Origin: Streptomyces sp. LHD-70
GTDB taxonomy: Bacteria > Actinomycetota > Actinomycetes > Streptomycetales > Streptomycetaceae
Reading direction: 5' to 3'
Length of the DNA: 64,000 bases
Assembly: GCF_031157275.1 (NCBI RefSeq)
Contig: NZ_JAVIFW010000010.1
Coordinates: forward strand, 265,164-329,163
Shown: in pieces, positions 9,990 through 18,738 of the stretch
Layout: each line of letters begins with the position of its first letter
Position numbering within the stretch: the first letter of the stretch is position 1
Made by a program: the position numbers and the translations under genes
Notes under the pieces: generated by a model
Databases searched by the model: none
Told to the model about the DNA's origin: nothing
Seen by the model: only the letters and a program-made list of their open reading frames with translations

Positions 9990-10835
9990 ATGACGCGGGT
10001 GCTAGGGCCCGTCTCCCCGATCTTTGCGGGCCCGCGACGCCTGGCACGGCACCTCGCCGCACGCCCGAATCACCCAAGTACGTCCAGTACGAGGGAGATC
10101 CGGGCGCACGCCGATGCACCGCACCAGACGCCGCGGGCTGATCCGCAAAGATCGGGGAGGCGGGCCCTAGTGGTGGAGGACGATCCGCAGCTCGTACGGG
10201 CACTGGTGATCAACCTTCAGGCACGTTCGTACGAGGTGGACGCCGCCCCCGACGCGACGACCGCGCTGCGGCTCGCCGCGGTGCGCGGACCGGACGTCAT
10301 CGTCCTCGACCTGGGCCTGCCGGACCTGGACGGCATCCAGGTGATCAAAGTGCTGCGCGGCTTGACCAGAGCGCCGATCCTGGTGCTCACCGCACGCCGC
10401 TCCTCCGACGAGAAGGTCGAGGCCCTCGACGCCGGTGCGGACGACTACATGACCAAACCGTTCAGCATGAACGAGCTCCTGGCCCGGCTCCGGGCCGCGG
10501 AACGGCGTGCCGACTCCGCGCCCGTACGGGAGCAGGTGAGGGTCACCACCGCCGAGTTCACCGTCGACCTGGCCGCGAAGAGGGTCAGCCGGGCCGGCCG
10601 CGACATACGTCTGACCCCGACCGAATGGCACCTCCTGGAGATCCTGATCAGCAACCCCGGGAAGCTCATCACGCAGCGCCACCTGCTGCACGAGGTCTGG
10701 GGGGTCTCCCAGAGCAACAAGACCAACTATCTCCGCGTCTACATGGCCCAGCTGCGGCGCAAACTGGAAGCCGACCCCTCCCACCCCCGCTACTTGATCA
10801 CGGAACCGGGCATGGGGTACCGCTTCGAGCAGTAG
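9990..10835 (+). CDS. kdpE: KdpE response regulator with a 55-residue in-frame insertion
   Basis: OmpR-family response regulator of the kdp system. The frame opens MTRVL at ATG 9990 (ribosome binding site AAGGAAGG), then 55 residues encoded by a MITE-like element, then resumes LVVEDDPQLVRAL. Removing the 55 codons restores a normal 226-residue KdpE with the acidic pair ED-D, phospho-acceptor Asp (52 of the native count, 107 here) in VLDLGLPD, the conserved Lys in DDYMTKPF, and a C-terminal winged helix (LTPTEWHLLEILI). The insertion splits beta-strand 1 of the receiver domain. Either the long form folds, or translation starts at GTG 10170 using a ribosome binding site in the element, or the regulator is impaired. 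It is followed by kdpD after 54 bases. Confidence 0.9.
   Translation: MTRVLGPVSPIFAGPRRLARHLAARPNHPSTSSTREIRAHADAPHQTPRADPQRSGRRALVVEDDPQLVRALVINLQARSYEVDAAPDATTALRLAAVRGPDVIVLDLGLPDLDGIQVIKVLRGLTRAPILVLTARRSSDEKVEALDAGADDYMTKPFSMNELLARLRAAERRADSAPVREQVRVTTAEFTVDLAAKRVSRAGRDIRLTPTEWHLLEILISNPGKLITQRHLLHEVWGVSQSNKTNYLRVYMAQLRRKLEADPSHPRYLITEPGMGYRFEQ
10002..10170. mobile_element. MITE-like element inserted in kdpE
   Basis: The 28-base ends 10002-10029 and 10143-10170 are inverted copies with one mismatch. The element proper is GGGCCCG...CGGGCCC (10005-10167, 163 bp) flanked by TA; counting CTAG as the duplicated target is equally consistent. Excising it with one target copy gives ATG ACG CGG GTG CTA GTG GTG GAG GAC GAT, which is the canonical KdpE start MTRVLVVEDD. 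The net insertion is 165 bp, a multiple of three. There is no transposase, so it would have moved in trans. TA or CTAG targets suggest an IS630- or IS5-type parent; the parent is not in this window. Confidence 0.88.
10154..10172 (+). promoter_or_regulatory. Ribosome binding site and GTG supplied at the MITE 3' end
   Basis: GGGGAGG at 10154-10160, inside the right inverted end, lies 9 bases before an in-frame GTG at 10170 (native codon 6 of kdpE). Starting there would give M-V-E-D-D..., a KdpE lacking only TRVL and the 55 inserted residues. The spacing and strength are good for Streptomyces; whether it is used is unknown. Confidence 0.45.
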
Positions 10836-10889
10836 ACGAGGACGACGCGTACGAAGACGACAAGGACGAGGGCAAGAGGAACCGGAGCC

Positions 10890-13436
10890 ATGGGACGCGG
10901 CAAGTTCAGGATCTACCTCGGCGCGGCGCCGGGCGTCGGCAAGACCTACGCGATGCTGTCCGAGGGGCACCGCCGCGTCGAGCGCGGCACGGACTGCGTG
11001 GTCGCCTTCGTGGCGACCCACGACCGGCCGCGCACCGAGGTGATGCTGCACGGCCTCGAACAGGTCGCGCACAGCGAACTGGACTACCGGGGCTCGGTGT
11101 TCACGGAGATGGACGTGGACGCCGTACTGGAGCGCGGTCCCGCGGTCGCCCTCGTCGACGAACTGGCGCACACCAACGTCCCCGGCTCCCGCAACGCCAA
11201 GCGCTGGCAGGACGTCGAGGAGCTCCTGGCCGCGGGCATCGACGTCGTCTCGACGGTCAACATCCAGCACCTCGAATCACTGGGCGACGTCGTCGAGTCG
11301 ATCACCGGGATCCGGCAGCGGGAGACCGTCCCCGACGAGGTCGTACGCCGCGCGGACCAGATCGAACTCGTCGACATGTCACCGCAGGCCCTGCGCCGCC
11401 GCATGGCCCACGGCAACATCTACAAGCCCGACAAGATCGACGCGGCCCTGTCCAACTACTTCCGGCCCGGAAACCTCACCGCCCTGCGGGAGTTGGCGCT
11501 GCTCTGGACCGCCGACCGGGTGGACGAATACCTCAACCAGTACCGCTCCGAGCACAGCGTCTCCACCATCTGGGGCTCCCGCGAACGCATCGTCGTCGGC
11601 CTCACCGGTGGCCCGGAGGGCCGTACGCTCATCCGCCGCGCGGCCCGGCTCGCCGAGAAGGGCGCAGGGGGCGAGCTGCTCGCCGTGTACATCGCCCGCA
11701 GCGACGGCCTGTCCAACGCGTCGCCGAAGGAACTCGTCGTCCAGCGCACCCTGACCGACGACCTCGGCGGCACCTTCCACCACGTCATCGGCGACGACAT
11801 CCCCACGGCACTCCTGGAGTTCGCCCGCGGCGTCAACGCCACCCAGATCGTCCTCGGCGTCTCCCGCCGCAAGCCCTGGCAGTACGTCTTCGGCCCCGGC
11901 GTCAGCGCGACCGTGGCCCTCGACTCGGGCCCCGACCTCGATGTCCACCTGGTCACCCACGACGCCATGGGCCAGGGCCGCGCCCTTCCGGTGGCCCGCT
12001 CGGCGCGGCTCGGCCGGGGCCGGATCCTGGCCGGCTGGCTGACCGGAGTCGCCGGCCCGGCCCTGCTCGCCTACCTGCTGACCAGCGTCCTTCCGGACGT
12101 GGGCCTGGCCAACGACATGCTGCTGTTCCTCGGCCTGACGGTCGGCGCCGCCCTGCTCGGCGGCCGGTGGCCGGCCCTCGGGTGCGCGGTGGTCAGCTCC
12201 CTGCTGATCAACTGGTACTTCACCCCGCCGGTGCACACGCTGACCATCTCGGACGCGCAGAACGTCGTCGCCATCGCCATCTTCGTGGGCGTCGCCGTCG
12301 CGGTCGCCTCGGTCGTCGACCGTGCCGCCCGCCGCACCAAGGAGGCGGCCCGGCTGCGCGCCGAGTCGGAGATCCTCTCCTTCCTGGCCGGCAGCGTCCT
12401 GCGCGGCGACACCGGCCTCGAGGCCCTGCTGGAACGCGTCCGCGAGACGTTCAGCATGGAGTCCGCCGCGCTCCTGGAACGCGCCAGCGACGTCGACCCG
12501 TGGACGTGCACGGCCCGCGTCGGCAGCGGCGAGCCGCCCGCCCGGCCCGAGGACGCCGATGTGGACGTCCCCGTCGGCGACGACCTGTCCCTGGCCCTCA
12601 CCGGCAGGGTGCTCCCCGCCGAGGACCGCCGCGTCCTCGCCGCGTTCGCCGCCCAGGCAGCCGTGGTCCTCGACCGCCGCCGCCTGAAGGACCAGGCCGA
12701 ACAGGCCCGCACCATGGCCGTGGACAACCGCATCCGCACCGCGCTGCTCGCCGCCGTGTCACACGACCTGCGGACGCCGCTCGCCGGCATCAAGGCCTCC
12801 GTGTCCTCGCTGCGTTCGGACGACGTGGAGTGGTCCGAGGAGGACCGCGCCGAGCTGCTCGAAGGGATCGAGGACGGCGCCGACCGCCTCGACCACCTGG
12901 TCGGCAACCTCCTCGACATGTCCCGCCTGCAGACCGGCACCGTCACGCCCCTGATCCGTGAGACCGACCTCGACGAGGTGGTGCCGATGGCGCTCGGCGG
13001 CGTACCCGAGGACAGCGTGCACCTCGACATCCCCGAGACCCTCCCCATGATCTCGGCGGACCGGGGCCTGCTCGAACGCGCCGTCGCCAACGTCGTCGAG
13101 AACGCGGTCAAGTACAGCCCCGAGGGCCGGGCCGTCCTGGTCTCCGCCAGCACGATGGCCGACCGGGTCGAGGTGCGCGTCGTGGACCGCGGCCCCGGCG
13201 TCCCCGACGACGCCAAGGACCGCATCTTCGAGCCGTTCCAGCGCTACGGCGACGTGCCGCGCGGCGCCGGGGTAGGCCTCGGCCTCGCGGTCGCCCGCGG
13301 CTTCACCGAAGCGATGGGCGGCACGCTGACGGCCGAGGACACGCCTGGCGGGGGCCTGACGATGGTCCTCACCCTGCGCGCCGGCCCGAGCCGTACGGGA
13401 ACGAGCGCGGACCTTCCGCCGACCGTTACGACGTAG
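10890..13436 (+). CDS. kdpD: KdpD, K+/turgor sensor histidine kinase
   Basis: Membrane histidine kinase that phosphorylates KdpE. The 848-residue order is standard. The N-terminal KdpD domain has Walker A GAAPGVGKT (residues 11-19), VALVDELAHTNVPGSRN and the STVNIQHLESL segment. A universal-stress-protein domain follows at about residues 225-350, four membrane helices at about 370-480, and a GAF-like region. The HisKA box AAVSHDLRTPLAGIK has its His near residue 625, and the HATPase domain has NVVENAVKYSP and GVGLGLAVARGF. It starts at ATG 10890 after CGGAG. It lies downstream of kdpE and ends at a hairpin shared with the convergent lysA-like gene. Confidence 0.96.
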   Translation: MGRGKFRIYLGAAPGVGKTYAMLSEGHRRVERGTDCVVAFVATHDRPRTEVMLHGLEQVAHSELDYRGSVFTEMDVDAVLERGPAVALVDELAHTNVPGSRNAKRWQDVEELLAAGIDVVSTVNIQHLESLGDVVESITGIRQRETVPDEVVRRADQIELVDMSPQALRRRMAHGNIYKPDKIDAALSNYFRPGNLTALRELALLWTADRVDEYLNQYRSEHSVSTIWGSRERIVVGLTGGPEGRTLIRRAARLAEKGAGGELLAVYIARSDGLSNASPKELVVQRTLTDDLGGTFHHVIGDDIPTALLEFARGVNATQIVLGVSRRKPWQYVFGPGVSATVALDSGPDLDVHLVTHDAMGQGRALPVARSARLGRGRILAGWLTGVAGPALLAYLLTSVLPDVGLANDMLLFLGLTVGAALLGGRWPALGCAVVSSLLINWYFTPPVHTLTISDAQNVVAIAIFVGVAVAVASVVDRAARRTKEAARLRAESEILSFLAGSVLRGDTGLEALLERVRETFSMESAALLERASDVDPWTCTARVGSGEPPARPEDADVDVPVGDDLSLALTGRVLPAEDRRVLAAFAAQAAVVLDRRRLKDQAEQARTMAVDNRIRTALLAAVSHDLRTPLAGIKASVSSLRSDDVEWSEEDRAELLEGIEDGADRLDHLVGNLLDMSRLQTGTVTPLIRETDLDEVVPMALGGVPEDSVHLDIPETLPMISADRGLLERAVANVVENAVKYSPEGRAVLVSASTMADRVEVRVVDRGPGVPDDAKDRIFEPFQRYGDVPRGAGVGLGLAVARGFTEAMGGTLTAEDTPGGGLTMVLTLRAGPSRTGTSADLPPTVTT

Positions 13437-13465
13437 GCCGCGTCCGCACGTCCCTGGCGGCCAAC

Positions 13466-13485
13466 GCCCCCGCCGCAGCGGGGGC
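13466..13485. terminator. Hairpin between kdpD and the convergent lysA-like gene
   Basis: GCCCCCGC (13466-13473), a CGCA loop and GCGGGGGC form a perfect 8-bp GC stem 30 bases after the kdpD stop and 26 bases beyond the stop of the opposing gene. It could act in both directions. Confidence 0.75.
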
Positions 13486-13511
13486 ATGACCACTGGGGAC
13501 TTACGCACGCA

Positions 13512-14849
13512 TCACAGGCCCACGTCCCGGCTGTGGAGGTCCTCCGCGGACTCGCGGCGTACGAGGAGGCGGGCGCGGCCGTCGCGTACGGCGGCCACCG
13601 GGGGGCGGCCGACGAGGTTGTAGCCGGAGGCCATCGACAGGTGGTACGCCCCGGCGACCGGCAGGGCGACCAGGTCCCCGGGACGTACGTCGTCGGGAAG
13701 GGGGACGTCCGCGGCGACCACGTCCCCGGCCTCGCAGTGCCGGCCCACCACGGTCACCGGCGCGAGGGTGGTGCTGACGCGCCGGCCCACCAGGCGGGGT
13801 GCGTAGCGCACGCCGTACAGCGCGGGCCGCGGGTTGTCGCTCATCCCGCCGTCCACCGCGACGAACGTGCGGCCACCGGTGTGCTTGACGGTCACGACGC
13901 GGTACAGCGCCACCCCGGCGGGGCCCGCGACGGCGCGGCCGGGTTCGAGGATCAGACGCGGCACGGGGAGTCCGGCCGCCGCGCACGCCTCGATCAGCTC
14001 GGCCCGGACCTTTCGGGCCAGGAGGGGCAGGTCCAGGGCCCGTTCGCCGGGGCGGTAGGCGATGCCGTGACCGCCGCCGAGGTCCAACTCCGGCAGTACG
14101 AGGCCGTGTTGGTCGTGCAGCCGGGCCATCAGGCCCACCATGCGCCGTACGGCCGCGACGTACGGTTTGACGGCGGTGATCTGTGAGCCCAAGTGGCAGT
14201 GCAGGCCCGTCAGTTCGAGCTGCGGCTGGTCGAGGATGCGGGCGATCGCGTGCTGGGCGTAGCCGTCGGAGATGGACAGGCCGAACTTCTGGTCGGCGGT
14301 GCCGGTGCGGATCTTCTCGTGGCCGCCCGCGCTGATGCCGGGCACGACACGGACCATTACCTTCTGGTGCCCGTCAGGACCGACCGCCGCGGCGAGGCGG
14401 GCGATCTCGGAGGGGCTGTCGATGACGATGCGGCCGACGCCGTACCGCAGGGCCTGCCCGAGGTCGTCCGGCGTCTTGGCGTTGCCGTGCAGGACGATCC
14501 GGTCGGCCGGGAACCCGGCGGAGAGCGCGAGTTGGAGTTCGCCCGCGGAGCAGACGTCGAGGCCGAGGCCTTCCTCGCGCACCCAGCCCGCCATGGCCCG
14601 GCACAGGAACGCCTTCGCGGCGTAGTGGATCTCGGCCTCCGGGAACGTGTCCCGGTACGTGCGGCAGCGGCGGCGCACCTCGTCCTCGTCGAGGACGTAC
14701 GCCGGGGTCCCGAAGCGCTCGGCGATCTCGGTCAGCCGCACACCGCCGACGGACAGCTCGCCGGGCCGGGGCTCGGCGGTGGAGGCCGGCCAGACCGCGA
14801 GTCCCTCGGCGTCGGTGAGGGCGGCGGCGGGTTCGTGAACGGTGGTCAT
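13512..14849 (-). CDS. Diaminopimelate decarboxylase-like PLP enzyme (fold type III)
   Basis: Probably decarboxylates meso-diaminopimelate to lysine, or acts on a related D-amino-acid substrate. The 445-residue protein has the PLP lysine in IHYAAKAFL, HCHLGSQ, the glycine loop LGGGHGIAY and LEPGRAVAGPAG, and ends with CEAGDVV and GAYHLSMASGYN. Classic DapDCs have CESGD where this has CEAGD, so it is likely a paralogue rather than the housekeeping LysA. The start at 14849 follows GAGGTGAG; a GTG four codons upstream is possible. It is the second gene of a two-gene operon, 13 bases after a SAV_915-type gene. Confidence 0.85.
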   Translation of the reverse strand: MTTVHEPAAALTDAEGLAVWPASTAEPRPGELSVGGVRLTEIAERFGTPAYVLDEDEVRRRCRTYRDTFPEAEIHYAAKAFLCRAMAGWVREEGLGLDVCSAGELQLALSAGFPADRIVLHGNAKTPDDLGQALRYGVGRIVIDSPSEIARLAAAVGPDGHQKVMVRVVPGISAGGHEKIRTGTADQKFGLSISDGYAQHAIARILDQPQLELTGLHCHLGSQITAVKPYVAAVRRMVGLMARLHDQHGLVLPELDLGGGHGIAYRPGERALDLPLLARKVRAELIEACAAAGLPVPRLILEPGRAVAGPAGVALYRVVTVKHTGGRTFVAVDGGMSDNPRPALYGVRYAPRLVGRRVSTTLAPVTVVGRHCEAGDVVAADVPLPDDVRPGDLVALPVAGAYHLSMASGYNLVGRPPVAAVRDGRARLLVRRESAEDLHSRDVGL

Positions 14850-14862
14850 CGGGGCGCTCACC

Positions 14863-15279
14863 TCAGCCGATCCAGTACGAAAGGGCGGTGACGAGCGCGG
14901 CGGCACCGGTCACCCGCAGTGCGCCGACGGCTTGCGGACCCCAAGTGCCTTGGTACGAGGGGGAGTCGGGGCGCGACTCGCTCCCGTGGCGGGGCGCCGG
15001 GGCGGTGAGCAGCGGATCGATCGTGACGGTGACCGACCCGAGCGGCGCGACGATCGTGCGCAGAGCGGGCGCGGCGAGCCGGGTCCACGACTGGCCCGTG
15101 CCGAGCGTGGCGGTCAGCGCGTGCTCGGAGGTGAAGCCGACCGCGGTGCGCTCGCCGAGCGGGGTGCGGAACAGCCGGACGGTGTGCCCGGTCGGGCCCG
15201 GCCGGACGGGGACGTAGAGCGGTCCGGCCGGGAACCGTTCGGAGGGTTCCGGGTCTTCGTCGCTCAGCAGCGTTGTCAT
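14863..15279 (-). CDS. SAV_915-type (SseB-like) protein
   Basis: The 138-residue protein contains PLYVPVRPGPTGHTVRLFRT, GERTAVGFTSEHALTATLG and RTIVAPLGSVTVTIDPLLTA, the pattern of the Streptomyces SAV_915 family, whose fold resembles SseB. The function of the family is unknown. The end is a hydrophobic stretch (VGALRVTGAAALVTALSYWI), so the protein may be tail-anchored in the membrane, which is not typical of SseB domains. It starts at 15279 after AGGAGACACCG, a strong site. The downstream lysA-like gene begins 13 bases after its stop, so the two are co-transcribed. Confidence 0.75.
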   Translation of the reverse strand: MTTLLSDEDPEPSERFPAGPLYVPVRPGPTGHTVRLFRTPLGERTAVGFTSEHALTATLGTGQSWTRLAAPALRTIVAPLGSVTVTIDPLLTAPAPRHGSESRPDSPSYQGTWGPQAVGALRVTGAAALVTALSYWIG

Positions 15280-15452
15280 CGGTGTCTCCTGGAGGTCTGG
15301 AGGTGCCGAGGCGGTTCGGAGCGGGCAACGGCCCGCCCCCGTGCCTCGACGCCATGCCCAGGACGCTATGCCCGCCACCCCCGGTCCCGGGAACCGTCAC
15401 TGACGGGACCCTGACGCGCAGGGCAAAGACGCTGACGCGATGGTGACGCCCC

Positions 15453-15929
15453 CTAGAAATACCCACGCTGTGAGGCGCGTTCGCGCAGGCGCGTGACGCC
15501 GAAGACCAGCGCGCCGATCGCGAGCACCGCCCCGCCCCCGATCGGCAGCAACGAGTCCATGACCATGCTCCTGCGCTGGTCGGCCACGCTCGCCTCGCCC
15601 ACGTCCTGCCCGTTCAGGAGCAGGCGGCAGTCGGTCGTCTCGGACGGAGTGCAGTACGGCTCGAACGTCACGATGGCGTGCACCCCGAAGGCGACCAGGC
15701 TCACACCGACTCCCAGCACGAGCAGACACAGCAGGAAGACCGCCACCGTCAGGACCCGGCCGTCGAGGGCGAGCACCACGCCCACGAGCACGCTGACGAA
15801 GATGATCGCCGCGTAGGCGAGGGTGACCCAGACCCACAACCCGCTCGCGAATCCCACCGGCAGCAGGATCACCGAGAACGCCAGACACCAGTAGAGGCCG
15901 TTGCGGAGACTGTCCTGCAGATCTTCCAT
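15453..15929 (-). CDS. Hypothetical four-helix membrane protein
   Basis: The 158-residue protein has hydrophobic segments near residues 13-34, 37-55, 60-86 and 130-147. The loop between helices 3 and 4 holds two cysteines (EPYCTPSETTDCRLLLNGQD) and probably lies outside, where they could form a disulfide. It ends LRERASQRGYF. I recognise no family. An AGGGGGG just before 15929 supports MEDLQDSL as the start; an ATG 7 codons upstream is possible. It stands alone and is not in an obvious operon. Confidence 0.65.
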   Translation of the reverse strand: MEDLQDSLRNGLYWCLAFSVILLPVGFASGLWVWVTLAYAAIIFVSVLVGVVLALDGRVLTVAVFLLCLLVLGVGVSLVAFGVHAIVTFEPYCTPSETTDCRLLLNGQDVGEASVADQRRSMVMDSLLPIGGGAVLAIGALVFGVTRLRERASQRGYF

Positions 15930-16211
15930 CGGCCCCCCTGCCCACGCCATCGCCCACCGCGGGTGGCGCCGCCCGCCCCGCGCCGTACTCCAGGAGCCCC
16001 GGCGGGGGACGCACCGCAGTGTAGGGGGCGGATACGGAACGCGTCGACGGGCTGCGGAGCCCCAACTCCGGGTCCGATCGGCTCAGTTCCCGTGGACCAT
16101 GTCGTACGCGACCTCCGGCAGGAACTGCCTCTCGGCGACTCCCACGTCAGGCCCCGTTCGACCGCCCGGCCCAGCCCACCGGTCGGCCCACCGGCCCGCC
16201 CAACGAAACCC

Positions 16212-17273
16212 TCACAGACGCCCCGAGAACCCGTCCTCGTCAGGAAACCGTGCGCGGAACGGTGCAGGTGAGAGACGTCCGCGGGTGCGGCCGTGGTGGT
16301 CGAGCAGGTGTCCCATGCGCTTCGGGGTCTCCAGGATCACGGAACGGTTCCGGACCTGCAGTGCCGGGAACCGGTCGGCGAGGAGTGCCTCCAGGGCGCT
16401 CGCACCGCTCATCGACGGCAGCCAGATGACGAAGAGGAGGTTGTGCGGGCCGCTGATCGACGCGGAGAGCCGCACCGGCGCCAGTTGGGAGAGCGCGATC
16501 CCGGTCGCCTCCAACTGCGCGTGCGGCACGGCGGCGTGGTAGATCGCCGCCGCCGGATAGCCGCCGAGAGGGCGGGCGAAGTCGCAGCGGAACGCGATGT
16601 CGCCGTCCCGCATCAGCCGCTGCAGCCGCCGCCGGGCGGTGTGTTCGCTGAGGCCCGTGCGAGCGCCGAGCTCGGTGTACGCGAGCCGCCCGTCGGCACC
16701 GAGTGCGCCGATCAGCGCCTGGTCCTCCGGTGGCAAGTACCGCACGGAGTCGGCCGTGTCGGACGGCAGATGCGGCGTGCGCCCCGACGTCAGCCGGGCC
16801 CGGCCCGCGGGCTCCAGGGCGCCCACGGTCCAGTCGCTGCCCTCTCCGTAGAGCCGCAGGCACGGGCGGGTGCGGGACGACTGGACGCCGGGCAGGGCGC
16901 CGAGTACGTCGTTCACCCACTGGCCGAGCGCGGGCAGACCGTCGCTGACCACGGACAGGAACAGGTCGAAGTCACCGGCGGTGCGGTCGATCCCGAACAC
17001 GCACTCCTGCGCGGCCATCGCGGCGGCGACCAGGCTCACCTGGCCGGGACGACAGGTCACCTCGATATGGGCGACGGTCACCGTCTTCGGGGACTGGTAC
17101 CCGGTCAGCCAGGCGAGCCCGGCGTCGGTGAGCTGGGACCAGCGGCGTGCCGCGGTCCTGGCGTCGACGTCGAGGGCGCGCCCGATCTCGGACCAGGGGG
17201 CGCGCGGCGCCTCCTGCAGGGCGTGCACGAGGGCGAGGTCGAGCTCGGAGAACGGCATGCGGGAATCGGGCAC
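16212..17273 (-). CDS. Lrp/AsnC-family regulator with two tandem modules
   Basis: The 353-residue transcription regulator is about twice the usual AsnC length. It contains two copies of the HTH plus RAM arrangement: MPFSELDLALVHALQEAPRA with HTH at about residues 10-55, and LPPEDQALIGALGADGRLAY with HTH TELGARTGLSEHTARRRLQR starting near residue 190. Such two-module AsnC proteins are common in Streptomyces. The GTG at 17273 lies 5 bases after AGGAG. It is divergent from the MFS-M20-CapA operon across 121 bp, so it probably controls that operon in response to an amino acid or peptide-derived ligand. Confidence 0.88.
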   Translation of the reverse strand: MPDSRMPFSELDLALVHALQEAPRAPWSEIGRALDVDARTAARRWSQLTDAGLAWLTGYQSPKTVTVAHIEVTCRPGQVSLVAAAMAAQECVFGIDRTAGDFDLFLSVVSDGLPALGQWVNDVLGALPGVQSSRTRPCLRLYGEGSDWTVGALEPAGRARLTSGRTPHLPSDTADSVRYLPPEDQALIGALGADGRLAYTELGARTGLSEHTARRRLQRLMRDGDIAFRCDFARPLGGYPAAAIYHAAVPHAQLEATGIALSQLAPVRLSASISGPHNLLFVIWLPSMSGASALEALLADRFPALQVRNRSVILETPKRMGHLLDHHGRTRGRLSPAPFRARFPDEDGFSGRL

Positions 17274-17394
17274 AGATGCTCCTGTCCAGATGCTTTCCGG
17301 CAATTCTATGGACCGATCGTGCGGCGATCCGAAGGTTTCCCTGTCCGGCCGCGCACCGCGTCGGCTATCCGGCAGCAGTTGAGAGAGGAGTGTC

Positions 17395-18738
17395 GTGACC
17401 GCTCCGTCCGCCCCGACGCCAAGGGCCCGACCGATGGACCGCACGGCGCGGATCACCGTGGGCCTGCTGTTCGTCGCCTGGCTGATCGACTACGCCGATC
17501 GGCTCGTGATCAACTTCGTACTGCCCGACATCGGCGACGAATTCGACCTGGACCACGGACAGTTGGGCCTGCTCGTCTCCGTCTTCTTCGCCGCGTACGC
17601 GCTCTGCCAGATACCCGGCGGCTTCCTCGCCGACCGCTTCGGCGCCAAGCGGGTCACTCTCGCCGCGATCCTCATCTGGTCCGCCTTCACCGCCCTGACC
17701 GGCGCCGCGTGGTCGTTCGCCGTCCTGCTGATCCTCCGCTTCCTCTTCGGTGTCGCTGAGGGCGTCTTCCCGGCCGCCTCGACGAAACTCCTGGTCGAGC
17801 GGACCCATGTGGACAACCGGATGAAGGCCCAGGGCCTGGTGCTCAGCTCCAACGCCCTGGCGGCCGCCGTCGGCCCGCTCGCCGTGGCCCCGCTCGTCGC
17901 GGTCTTCGGCTGGCGCTCGGCGTTCTACTCGATGGCCGCGGTCGGGATCCTCGTGTTCGTCGCCGTACGCCTCTGGCTGCCCGGCAGCCGACAGCAGGAC
18001 GGGCCCACCGAGGCCGCCGTCCCACCGGCCGGGCCTGCCGTGAAGGCGCTGCTCGGGCGGTGGGTGATGTGGCGCTTCTCCCTGATGACCTTCGGCTACA
18101 GCCTGATCCTGTGGGGCCTCAACACCTGGATCCCCACGTACCTGCACGAGGAGCACGACGTCTCCCTCGCACAGTCCGGGGCGCTCATCGCGATCCCGGC
18201 GCTGGCGGCGGCGGCCTGCACCGCGTTCGGCGGCCGCATCGCCGACCGTCTGGGCGGCCACCAGCGCAAGGTGGTCGTGCCCGGCATGACGGTGGCCGCG
18301 GTGTCCTTGGTGTGCATGGTCCTGTGGCCCACCCTGACCGGATTCATCGTCTTCGCCACGCTCGCCGTCTCCGGCGCCTCCATCGGCTTCATCTCGTTCC
18401 AGACCGTGCCGCTGCGCAGCCTGCCCTCGGCGTACGTGGGCGTGGCCTCCGGCATGATCATCTTCGGTGGGCAGGTGGCCGGGATGGTCGCCCCCGCCGC
18501 GCTCGGCTTCATCGCCGACGCCTTCTCCTTCGAGGCGGGCTTCGCCTGCCTCGTACTCGGCGCGGTCCTCAGCGCCGTCATGTCGCTCTGCACGCCCCAG
18601 GACACACCCGCCTTCCAGAAGGCCGTATGCGCCCACCTGCCGCGCCTCACCCCTGAAACCCCTGGCACCCCTGAGACCTCCAGGACTCCCGAAACCCCTG
18701 AAACCCCTGAAACCCCTGAAACGGAGCGTGCTTCATGA
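17395..18738 (+). CDS. MFS transporter (ACS-like, anion or small-acid symporter)
   Basis: 12-helix major facilitator carrier of 447 residues. It has DYADRLVINFVLPDI in helix 1, the loop motif GGFLADRFGAKR between helices 2 and 3, and RFLFGVAEGVFPAASTKLL, a pattern of the anion:cation symporter group. The extreme C-terminus is an unusual run of E-T-P repeats. It starts at GTG 17395 after GAGAGGAG. The stop overlaps the ATG of the M20 hydrolase gene (ATGA), so import and hydrolysis are probably linked. The substrate is unknown; an N-acyl amino acid or gamma-glutamyl compound would fit the neighbours. Confidence 0.88.
   Translation: MTAPSAPTPRARPMDRTARITVGLLFVAWLIDYADRLVINFVLPDIGDEFDLDHGQLGLLVSVFFAAYALCQIPGGFLADRFGAKRVTLAAILIWSAFTALTGAAWSFAVLLILRFLFGVAEGVFPAASTKLLVERTHVDNRMKAQGLVLSSNALAAAVGPLAVAPLVAVFGWRSAFYSMAAVGILVFVAVRLWLPGSRQQDGPTEAAVPPAGPAVKALLGRWVMWRFSLMTFGYSLILWGLNTWIPTYLHEEHDVSLAQSGALIAIPALAAAACTAFGGRIADRLGGHQRKVVVPGMTVAAVSLVCMVLWPTLTGFIVFATLAVSGASIGFISFQTVPLRSLPSAYVGVASGMIIFGGQVAGMVAPAALGFIADAFSFEAGFACLVLGAVLSAVMSLCTPQDTPAFQKAVCAHLPRLTPETPGTPETSRTPETPETPETPETERAS
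18643..18722 (+). repeat. 9-bp tandem repeat encoding the MFS C-terminal ETP tail
   Basis: Imperfect CCTGAAACC units, cleanest at about 18689-18722, encode repeated Glu-Thr-Pro in the last 27 residues of the MFS carrier. Slippage could change its length. No membrane segment is affected. Confidence 0.75.

Noticed and set aside
9990..10835. kdpE as a plain pseudogene
   Set aside because: The insertion preserves the frame, all receiver and DNA-binding motifs remain, and a new ribosome binding site and GTG could give a near-normal protein, so loss of function is not certain.
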